Positions 1-4,979 of a stretch of 6,739 nucleotides of DNA are shown here, in pieces; the stretch's first letter is position 1, and each line of letters opens with the position of its first letter. The position numbers and the translations under genes were made by a program. The stretch is from an uncultured Clostridia bacterium (GTDB lineage Bacteria > Bacillota > Clostridia > Christensenellales > Borkfalkiaceae). The notes beneath the pieces are model-generated. The model was given only the letters and a program-made list of their open reading frames with translations, was not told where the DNA came from and made no database searches. The DNA is taken from NCBI GenBank assembly GCA_937920115.1, contig CALGVF010000190.1, positions 1 through 6,739 of the forward strand, written 5' to 3'.

Positions 1-514
1 TTCTTGTCTGGTATACCCTCAAAAAGAACTTTACTTTTTTAACGTATTTCCTCGTCTCTTCAAAGGGAATATCGTCCGTGTCGAGCCTTTCGGCGTTATT
101 TCTTTTAAGCCATAATCTCACGTTGCCCTCGCCCGCGTTGTACGCCGCAAGCGTAGCGGTTATATCGGAAAATCTTTCGGTAAGGTACGCGAGATAAAAG
201 CAGCCCGCCTCGATATTATTGCTCGGTTTAAACAAATCGAATTTTCTGCCGCCGTAAAACTCTTTGCCGATATATTCGGCGGTATCGGGCATAATCTGCA
301 TCAACCCTATCGCCCCTTTGTCGGAAATTCGTTCGGGGCGAAAATTACTCTCTGCTTTTATCACGGCGTATACGAGACTTTCGTCAATCGAATACTTTTC
401 CGAATACTTTTCGACCACGTTTTTATATTTCAGCGGAAACGCCGCCGCAAACGCGGTAATCGCCACGATAACAACGAATAAAACGGCGGCAAAAACGATT
501 ATTTTTCTTTTCAT
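1..514 (-). CDS. Lytic transglycosylase, SLT domain, membrane-anchored (C-terminus cut by window edge)
   Basis: A goose-type/SLT-fold lytic transglycosylase, expected to cleave the MurNAc-GlcNAc bond of peptidoglycan outside the membrane with 1,6-anhydro product formation. The 171 residues in the window begin MKRKIIVFAAV, with a hydrophobic signal anchor at about 5-26. The catalytic domain follows: the catalytic Glu is E55 in the AESNF motif, then GLMQIMP at 70-76 and AAYNAGEGNV at about 123-132. These are the three classic SLT signatures. Short Firmicutes relatives such as B. subtilis YjbJ are a little under 200 residues, so only a short tail should be missing; no stop is seen before position 1. 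The ATG at 512-514 is the first start available in this frame, but no clear Shine-Dalgarno precedes it. The gene begins 26 bp after the ATPase stop on the same strand, so translation from the same message is likely. Confidence 0.93.
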   Translation of the reverse strand, partial: MKRKIIVFAAVLFVVIVAITAFAAAFPLKYKNVVEKYSEKYSIDESLVYAVIKAESNFRPERISDKGAIGLMQIMPDTAEYIGKEFYGGRKFDLFKPSNNIEAGCFYLAYLTERFSDITATLAAYNAGEGNVRLWLKRNNAERLDTDDIPFEETRKYVKKVKFFLRVYQTR

Positions 515-540
515 ACAATGATATTTTATGCAGAAAAGAT

Positions 541-1821
541 TTACATATTTAAATTTTCCGGTTTTAACAGGAAATCAAAGATATTCATAAACAATACTCC
601 GTCTTCGTTATAGTACGTAGGAGACATATCGCCCGTAATCACTATTTTCTTAAACGAATCGTCTATTTTTTTAAACGGTCTTACCTCTTGATTTCGCTTC
701 TCCTCGCTCGGCATAGAATAAGCCGACTGAATATAATAACGTTTAGAACCGAGATTACATACGAAATCAACTTCTAATTGTTTCCGAGCACCTTCCTCTC
801 TCGTATTGACCACGCCGACGTCTACGGAAAAACCGCGTAATCTTAATTCGTTATAAATCACGTTTTCCATCGAATGCGGTTGCTCGAACTGTCTGAAATT
901 TATTCTTGCGTTACGAAGTCCGAGGTCAGAAAAATAATATTTAAGCGGCGTATCGATATACGCTTTGCCTTTTATATCGTATCTCGTAGCCGACTCAACC
1001 AAAAAACAATCGGAGAAATATTCGAGATATTTTTTTACCGTCGTCGAAGTTATATTCGACTTTCTGATAGTATGAAACGTGTTTTTAAGTTTTTCGGGAT
1101 TGGTAAGCGAGCCGATAGACGAAGACAAAATATTCAATAAATCTTCAAGATCCGCTTTGTTTCTGACCTTATGGCGTATCTCTATATCCTTTATATAAAT
1201 TTCGTCGAAAAGGCGTTTCAGCATCAGCGATTTGTTTTCGTCGCCTTCCCGTAGTACAACCATAGGAAGCCCGCCGTAAAGCATATACTCCGTAAGTCCG
1301 TCATATTTATCGCCTTTGTAAACAGACATAAATTCCGCAAAACTAAGCGGCTGCATATGTACTTCGTCGCCACGCCCTGCAAACTCGGTTATAACGTCTT
1401 TTGATAAAAATTTCGCGTTACTGCCTGTTACGTACACGTCTACGTTATCCATGTGCAGATAACTATTCAATACGGACTCGAAACAGTCCAAAAGCTGAAC
1501 TTCATCGAGCAACAAATAATAAGTTCCGTTATCCGTTATTTTGTTTTGAACGTACTCCATAAACTTGTTGGGATCGACTTTTCGTTTTTCTTTTTCGAGA
1601 GCGACAATATTTTCGCCTATCTTATTTAAGTCTGAATTAGAGTCAAATGCGAACTTTATAATATGGCTTTCGGAGACGCCCGAATTTTTCAGATGCTCAT
1701 AAAAAAGCGTATTGAGCAAATATGATTTTCCACATCGACGAATACCCGTTATTACTTTTATAAGCCCGTTCTGCCTTCTTTCTATTAGTTGTCTCAGATA
1801 CAAATCACGCTTAATTTCCAT
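541..1821 (-). CDS. AAA_14 / DUF4143 family P-loop ATPase
   Basis: A 426-residue member of the widespread bacterial/archaeal P-loop ATPases with an AAA_14 N-terminal and a DUF4143 C-terminal domain. The precise cellular role of the family is not established. Visible motifs are Walker A GIRRCGKS at 26-33, Walker B LLLDE at 103-107, and a sensor-1-like VTGSN at 131-135. The C-terminal part carries the family's LEVDFVC and YIQSA stretch, which resembles a degenerate restriction-endonuclease-like core: the usual second acidic/Lys pair is replaced by Gln/Ala, so nuclease activity is doubtful. The ATG at 1819-1821 is supported by a strong Shine-Dalgarno, AGAAAGGGG, 7 nt upstream, and by a promoter at 1876-1904. 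The gene is full length. It precedes the lytic transglycosylase on one transcript, and nothing shows a functional link. Such ATPases are common as isolated, variably placed genes in gut Firmicutes. Confidence 0.92.
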   Translation of the reverse strand: MEIKRDLYLRQLIERRQNGLIKVITGIRRCGKSYLLNTLFYEHLKNSGVSESHIIKFAFDSNSDLNKIGENIVALEKEKRKVDPNKFMEYVQNKITDNGTYYLLLDEVQLLDCFESVLNSYLHMDNVDVYVTGSNAKFLSKDVITEFAGRGDEVHMQPLSFAEFMSVYKGDKYDGLTEYMLYGGLPMVVLREGDENKSLMLKRLFDEIYIKDIEIRHKVRNKADLEDLLNILSSSIGSLTNPEKLKNTFHTIRKSNITSTTVKKYLEYFSDCFLVESATRYDIKGKAYIDTPLKYYFSDLGLRNARINFRQFEQPHSMENVIYNELRLRGFSVDVGVVNTREEGARKQLEVDFVCNLGSKRYYIQSAYSMPSEEKRNQEVRPFKKIDDSFKKIVITGDMSPTYYNEDGVLFMNIFDFLLKPENLNM

Positions 1822-1849
1822 TGTTCAGCCCCTTTCTAAAATAGATTTT

Positions 1850-1863
1850 TGGCAACTTTGCCA
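1850..1863. promoter_or_regulatory. Perfect 14-bp palindrome, possible operator or 5' hairpin
   Basis: TGGCAA-CT-TTGCCA is a perfect inverted repeat with a 2-nt centre, flanked on both sides by A/T runs. It sits a few bases downstream of the expected transcript start of the ATPase operon and about 28 bp before its ATG. The position fits a repressor operator blocking promoter clearance. As RNA it could form only a strained short hairpin, so a DNA-binding role is more likely. No regulator is recognised in the window. Confidence 0.45.
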
Positions 1864-1875
1864 TTTTTCTCTTCT

Positions 1876-1904
1876 ATTATATCGTTTCAAAGCTAAAAAA
1901 TCAA
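1876..1904 (-). promoter_or_regulatory. Sigma-A promoter of the ATPase / lytic transglycosylase operon
   Basis: On the minus strand TTGATT (1899-1904) and TATAAT (1876-1881) are separated by exactly 17 bp. The expected transcript start is near 1869, giving a leader of about 48 nt before the ATPase ATG. The -10 is a perfect consensus and the -35 has four of six matches including TTGA. Confidence 0.8.
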
Positions 1905-1999
1905 GCATTTTTGAGCAGAGGTTTTTATTTTCTAAAAGCGTATTCGCCAAATTTTGCGTTATATTCGGGCAACTCGCATTATGAAAGTAAGCCCCAAAT
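1905..1999. other. Intergenic, no feature recognised
   Basis: AT-rich spacer between the terminator of the LRR gene and the promoter of the ATPase operon. Short open frames here have no ribosome binding site and no recognisable similarity. Confidence 0.5.
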
Positions 2000-2034
2000 A
2001 TAAAACAAAGAGAGCCGCAGAAAAGCGACTCCCT
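2000..2034 (-). terminator. Rho-independent terminator of the LRR lipoprotein gene
   Basis: In minus-strand sense a 10-bp stem AGGGAGUCGC/GCGGCUCUCU (2025-2034 with 2009-2018, including two G-U pairs) with a 6-nt loop is followed by UUGUUUUAU. It starts at the last base of the LRR stop codon, so it ends that transcript immediately and insulates the downstream ATPase operon. Confidence 0.8.
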
Positions 2035-3218
2035 CAGATGATTATAATAACATTATGACTTTTTATATCCCCGTCGGTACAATGGATAGTATAGTTGCCT
2101 GTGTCATAATTCCAATTAGCCCCTTTTGAAATCGATTTCCACTGCGTTGTTGTTCCTTCAAACTCAATACTTGTAAGTTCGCCACAACCAAAGAACACCC
2201 ACTCTCTTATACTTATCACACTATCGGGAATTTTTACACTTGTAAGTCCTCTACACTGACTGAACGCAGAATCTCCCATACTAACCACGCTATCGGGTAT
2301 TGTTATGTTCGTAAGCCAGTCACACCAAAGGAACGCCCTATCTCCTACACTTGTCACGCCGTTGCCTATCGTCACACTCGTAAGTCCACTGCAAGCTTCA
2401 AACGCAGACACCCCTATACTTGTCACACTATCGGGTATTGTCACACTCGTAAGTCCGCTACAATATTCGAATGCGGAATTTCCTATACTTGTCACGCTAC
2501 CGTCGTTTTGTATAACGCTCTTTTTACACCCGACTATCAATGTACTAGTTCCAATTTCAATTAAACAATTATCTTTATCCACGTATTTTATATTGCCTTT
2601 GACAACGGTTATACTCTCTAAACCAGCACAATCTGCAAATACCCCTCCCCCTAAGCTTGTTACCCTCTTTGGTATAGTTATTCTTGTAAGCCCGCCACAA
2701 CCATAAAACGCTCCATCTCCCACGCTTTCCACACCGTCGGGGATAGCTATGTTCATAAGATCGCTACAATTTTCAAACGCAGATACCCCTATACTTATCA
2801 CGCTATCGGGTATAGTTATATTCGAGAGTCCACCACAATCTTTAAACGCCCTAAGCCCTATACTTGTCATACTATCGGGTATAATTATACTTGTAAGTTC
2901 GCCACAATCTTCAAACGCACAAACTCCTATACTTGTCACGGGCATTCCGTGATATTCTTCGGGTATATTGAGTTCCGTTCCGTTAAATGAGCCTATACCC
3001 ACAACGGTATATGAATTGCCGTCGGAATTTAATTCGTATTCCAACCCTTCGGAATATTTATTTTCACTTCCCGATTCGCTTATACTCTCCGTAGCCGATA
3101 CGGAATTGCTCCCGCCTACGCTTTCGCTCGTCTTGTTTTTATTCTTACATGCCATACTTAACGTAAGCGATAAGAGAAAAATAATCGCAAGTACCACAAT
3201 TTTGCCTGTTTTCTTCAT
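2034..3218 (-). CDS. BspA-like leucine-rich repeat (LRR_5) surface lipoprotein
   Basis: A 394-residue exported protein. An N-terminal signal peptide (MKKTGKIVVLAIIF, hydrophobic core about 7-22) ends in LSMAC with Cys24 as the likely lipidation site, although Ser at -3 and Met at -2 make a non-ideal lipobox. A Ser-rich linker (about 29-52) follows, then ten 23-residue LRR_5 repeats of the type TSIGxxAFxxCxxLTSITIPDSV. They lie in two blocks of five (about 94-209 and 242-355), split by a 32-residue island that resembles the extended turns seen in BspA relatives. The C-terminus has the typical QWKSISKG and YTIHCTDGD stretch. Proteins of this kind are cell-surface adhesins or scaffolds; the ligand cannot be read from sequence. 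The start at 3216-3218 is fixed by AAAGGAG 7 nt upstream and by the signal peptide. Longer in-frame TTG starts run through a terminator hairpin and are rejected. No LPXTG or other wall anchor is present. Confidence 0.9.
   Translation of the reverse strand: MKKTGKIVVLAIIFLLSLTLSMACKNKNKTSESVGGSNSVSATESISESGSENKYSEGLEYELNSDGNSYTVVGIGSFNGTELNIPEEYHGMPVTSIGVCAFEDCGELTSIIIPDSMTSIGLRAFKDCGGLSNITIPDSVISIGVSAFENCSDLMNIAIPDGVESVGDGAFYGCGGLTRITIPKRVTSLGGGVFADCAGLESITVVKGNIKYVDKDNCLIEIGTSTLIVGCKKSVIQNDGSVTSIGNSAFEYCSGLTSVTIPDSVTSIGVSAFEACSGLTSVTIGNGVTSVGDRAFLWCDWLTNITIPDSVVSMGDSAFSQCRGLTSVKIPDSVISIREWVFFGCGELTSIEFEGTTTQWKSISKGANWNYDTGNYTIHCTDGDIKSHNVIIII
2154..2939 (-). repeat. Tandem 69-bp repeats encoding LRR_5 units (2592-2939 and 2154-2495)
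   Basis: Ten in-frame copies of a 69-bp unit encode the leucine-rich repeats, five before and five after a non-repeat island at about 2496-2591. The DNA copies are similar enough (recurring CTATCGGG, CTTGTCAC and GTAAGTCC words on the plus strand) to allow slippage or unequal recombination that changes repeat number. Confidence 0.85.
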
Positions 3219-3225
3219 TTTGTTT

Positions 3226-3232
3226 CTCCTTT
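3226..3232 (-). promoter_or_regulatory. Ribosome binding site fixing the LRR gene start
   Basis: AAAGGAG lies 7 nt before the ATG at 3218, directly ahead of the signal peptide. It excludes longer readings that begin at TTG codons near 3332 and 3351. Confidence 0.85.
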
Positions 3233-3259
3233 GGGTTTTTCCCCATAAAATTTCTGCAC

Positions 3260-3293
3260 AAAAAAAGTGCCGCTCCAAAGCAAGAAGCGGCAC
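3260..3293 (-). terminator. Strong intrinsic terminator inside the LRR gene leader (attenuator)
   Basis: In minus-strand sense GUGCCGCUUC (3284-3293) pairs with GGAGCGGCAC (3267-3276): 10 bp with one G-U and a 7-nt loop, followed by seven U residues (3260-3266). It lies about 42 nt before the LRR ATG and downstream of the only good promoter. Either expression of the gene needs readthrough or antitermination, or the terminator ends a separate short leader RNA. I see no convincing promoter between it and the gene. Confidence 0.8.
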
Positions 3294-3316
3294 AATGTAA
3301 AAACACGCTTTCTCGC
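3280..3316 (-). promoter_or_regulatory. Candidate antiterminator helix competing with the LRR leader terminator
   Basis: In minus-strand sense GCGAGAAAGCG (3306-3316) can pair with CGCUUCUUGC (3280-3289): 10 bp with one bulged A and one G-U. It consumes bases 3284-3289 of the terminator's 5' arm, so the two helices exclude each other. The ligand or factor that would select between them is unknown. Confidence 0.5.
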
Positions 3317-3370
3317 CTTGTTTGGCACACAATTATACTATACTGTTTCAAAAGAAAGAGATTGTAATGC

Positions 3371-3396
3371 GAAAAAACACATTCCTACCAATGTGT
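3371..3396 (-). terminator. Weak terminator-like hairpin early in the LRR leader
   Basis: In minus sense ACACAUU (3390-3396) pairs perfectly with AAUGUGU (3377-3383) around a 6-nt loop, followed by a U run (3372-3377, its first base also paired). The stem is AU-rich and only 7 bp, so termination may be partial. With the promoter at 3435-3463 it would release an RNA of about 57 nt. Confidence 0.5.
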
Positions 3397-3434
3397 ACTT
3401 TCCTTAAAACAATATTTAATTGCATGCCGTTTTG

Positions 3435-3463
3435 ATTGTAGCACATTCAAAACTTTATGTCAA
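3435..3463 (-). promoter_or_regulatory. Consensus sigma-A promoter for the LRR gene leader
   Basis: On the minus strand TTGACA (3458-3463) and TACAAT (3435-3440) are 17 bp apart; transcription should begin near 3428. This gives a leader of about 210 nt before the LRR ATG containing two terminator-like hairpins. It is back to back with the RNase III promoter, the two -35 boxes being 63 bp apart. Confidence 0.85.
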
Positions 3464-3502
3464 CATTATTTTTGTTGCGAAAATAAACGCTTTTTATAGA
3501 AA

Positions 3503-3521
3503 TTTGCGAGAATTCGCGAAA
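3503..3521. promoter_or_regulatory. Imperfect inverted repeat between divergent promoters
   Basis: TTTGCGA (3503-3509) and TCGCGAAA (3514-3521) form an inverted repeat with one unpaired base around GAAT. It ends 5 bp before the -35 of the RNase III promoter. A related TTGCGAAA word lies at about 3474-3481. It could be an operator serving the divergent pair, but the short, AT-rich arms leave chance open. Confidence 0.25.
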
Positions 3522-3526
3522 AGCAC

Positions 3527-3555
3527 TTGACAAAACGGGGTCATCACTGTATAAT
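3527..3555 (+). promoter_or_regulatory. Perfect-consensus sigma-A promoter for the RNase III gene
   Basis: TTGACA (3527-3532), a 17-bp spacer and TATAAT (3550-3555) match the consensus at every position. Transcription should begin near 3562, leaving an untranslated leader of about 200 nt. A perfect promoter implies high transcription, with control likely exerted later. Confidence 0.92.
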
Positions 3556-3561
3556 TCAGGC

Positions 3562-3764
3562 AAAACTTATAGACGGCATTGTAAAGGAAATAATAGTACG
3601 TAAAGCGAACGTCTTTTGTCGTGCGTTATGCAAGTGACTTCGGCAAAAATTATCGATTTAAGTAGAATTATTTTTTTAATCGATGCCTAACGAGGCTACC
3701 TACGGTAGTCTGTTTTCGTTAGGCTATTATTATGCCCTCTATGAAACTCAGGAGGACTTTTTTT
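3562..3764 (+). ncRNA. Structured 5' leader of the RNase III gene
   Basis: A gene-free leader of about 200 nt. Helices seen by eye are AGACG/CGUCU (3571-3575 with 3610-3614), AUCGAUU/AAUCGAU (3652-3658 with 3678-3684) and, directly abutting it, GCCUAACGA/UCGUUAGGC (3685-3693 with 3716-3724, perfect 9 bp). The last encloses GGCUACC/GGUAGUC (3694-3700 with 3704-3710). A weak CCUCU/GGAGG pairing (3736-3740 with 3751-3755) could mask the Shine-Dalgarno. There is no intrinsic terminator in the leader, so any control would act on translation or RNA decay. I do not recognise a known riboswitch class. RNase III autoregulation by cleavage of its own leader is known in E. coli, which makes that an attractive but unproven role. 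Confidence 0.6.
3750..3755 (+). promoter_or_regulatory. Ribosome binding site fixing the RNase III start
   Basis: AGGAGG lies 9 nt before the ATG at 3765. In-frame ATGs at 3732 and 3741 have no Shine-Dalgarno, and the second lies within 10 nt of this site, so 3765 is preferred. Confidence 0.85.
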
Positions 3765-4832
3765 ATGAATAACGAAGACTATTACGCAATCGAACAACAA
3801 ATCGGATACGAATTTCACAACAAAACGCTGTTGCAACAGGCTTTTACCCGCAAAAGTTATACGAACGAAACCCACGACGGCGAGAATAATGAAGTATTGG
3901 AATTTATCGGCGATAAAGTTCTTGACATAGTAGTAGTCAGAGTATTAAGCGAATATTTTGGCGAAATCGACGATCGCGACGAATTTAAATGCCGTCACAC
4001 CGAAGGAAAACTCACCGGAATAAAAAAGAAGTTAGTAGAGAGCAAAATGCTTTCTGCCCGAATCGACGAACTCGGCTTTGCTAAATATCTTATAATGGGT
4101 AACGGCGATCGAAAAATTAATGCGCAAAACGACGCTCACGTCAAAGAAGATTTATTTGAAGCGATACTCGGTGCGGTAGCAATCGACAGCGATTGGAATA
4201 TGGACTCGATGCAAGACGTCGTCGAGATGATGCTTCATCTTGAATATTATCTAGAAAACGGTTTCGACGACGATTGCGATTATGTCTCTCTGATCCAACA
4301 ATGGTATCAGAAGCAAACGGGAAATTTGCCCGATTATAATTTTATAAGTCTAACCGACAATGATCGCGGAAGCATTTTCAGAACACACGGATATCTTAGA
4401 CAGAAAAACCGCATAGAGATTAGCGACGGCAACTTTATATGCGAACTGAGAATTGACAACGGCGAGCCATTCGTGGGGTTTGGTTACTCAAAAAGCCATG
4501 CGAGAACAGTCGCTGCAAAACTCGCCTACAATTACCTGAACGAAGAGGGATTATTGTTTACGATGTCGGACAAAGTTGAAAATTCTACGCCCGAAAACGC
4601 AATCAATCAATTACAAGAACTTGCTCAAAAGGATTATTGTTCAATGCCCGATTATAACTTTAAAGAAGACCACGACGACAACGGCAACCCGATTTGGACT
4701 TGCGACTGTGGTATTAAAGGATACGACTTTTGTTTTTCCGGTACGTCCTATTCAAAAAAAGAAGCAAAAAAACAGGCGGCATATCAGATGCTACTCTATG
4801 TTCTTGAAAAAGAAAACGGACGCAGAAAATGA
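3765..4832 (+). CDS. rnc: Ribonuclease III with two dsRNA-binding domains
   Basis: A 355-residue dsRNA-specific endoribonuclease. The RNase III domain (about 1-160) has the signature NNEVLEFIGDKVLD, and every metal-binding/catalytic position of the E. coli enzyme has a counterpart: E43, E46, D50, E80, D129 and E132. It is therefore expected to be active as a dimer with Mg2+, leaving 2-nt 3' overhangs. Bacterial enzymes are usually about 220-250 residues with one C-terminal dsRBD; here two follow. dsRBD1 (about 172-261) is divergent, has an insertion near 200-218 and retains GFGYSKSHART. dsRBD2 (about 278-350) has the canonical YSKKEAKKQAA helix. The gene stands alone with a perfect promoter and a long folded leader, not in the usual rnc-smc setting, and converges on mgtE. 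It may be an extra paralogue or the only RNase III; the window cannot decide. Confidence 0.93.
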   Translation: MNNEDYYAIEQQIGYEFHNKTLLQQAFTRKSYTNETHDGENNEVLEFIGDKVLDIVVVRVLSEYFGEIDDRDEFKCRHTEGKLTGIKKKLVESKMLSARIDELGFAKYLIMGNGDRKINAQNDAHVKEDLFEAILGAVAIDSDWNMDSMQDVVEMMLHLEYYLENGFDDDCDYVSLIQQWYQKQTGNLPDYNFISLTDNDRGSIFRTHGYLRQKNRIEISDGNFICELRIDNGEPFVGFGYSKSHARTVAAKLAYNYLNEEGLLFTMSDKVENSTPENAINQLQELAQKDYCSMPDYNFKEDHDDNGNPIWTCDCGIKGYDFCFSGTSYSKKEAKKQAAYQMLLYVLEKENGRRK

Positions 4833-4893
4833 GCGGTCTATCCAAAAATGTTTTAATAAAAATGGTTCGATAGTATAATTCGGCTTTACACAA

Positions 4894-4926
4894 AACCGCC
4901 CGCCGCAGGGACTGCGGCGGGCGGTT
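4894..4926. terminator. Bidirectional terminator hairpin between RNase III and mgtE
   Basis: AACCGCCCGCCGCA (4894-4907) and its exact complement (4913-4926) form a perfect 14-bp stem with a 5-nt loop, very GC-rich against AT-rich surroundings. In mgtE sense it ends in UUUU and then GUGU; in RNase III sense the tail is AAAUUUGCUU, a poorer U tract. It probably ends both convergent transcripts, mgtE more efficiently. Confidence 0.85.
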
Positions 4927-4979
4927 AAATTTGCTTATTCAATCATTTTTACTCGATTTATCGACTTATAGCCTAACTT

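Noticed and set aside
1..11. TTCTTGTCTGG at the window start matches one arm of the mgtE leader repeat
   Set aside because: It lies inside the lytic transglycosylase reading frame and the match stops after 11 bases, so it is probably chance.
541..1821. DUF4143 ATPase as an active nuclease or defence effector
   Set aside because: The C-terminal core lacks a full PD-(D/E)XK set (YIQSA in place of an ExK) and no defence genes lie nearby.
2305..3300. Plus-strand open frames across the LRR gene
   Set aside because: They are repeat-driven shadows of the minus-strand LRR frame and have no ribosome binding sites or recognisable domains.
3219..3332. N-terminal extension of the LRR protein to a TTG at 3332 (432 residues)
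   Set aside because: It lacks a ribosome binding site, places a soluble stretch before the signal peptide and reads through the terminator hairpin; AAAGGAG fixes the start at 3218.
3332..3337. Second -10 (TATAAT, minus strand) between the two leader hairpins of the LRR gene
   Set aside because: No -35-like hexamer occurs 16-18 bp upstream and there is no TGn extension; even if active it would still start upstream of the strong terminator.
3145..3351. A 68-codon minus-strand frame overlapping the LRR start
   Set aside because: TTG start, no ribosome binding site, overlaps the signal-peptide coding sequence and terminator; no recognisable protein.
3732..3764. RNase III start at ATG 3732 or 3741
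   Set aside because: No Shine-Dalgarno upstream; AGGAGG at 3750-3755 points to the ATG at 3765.
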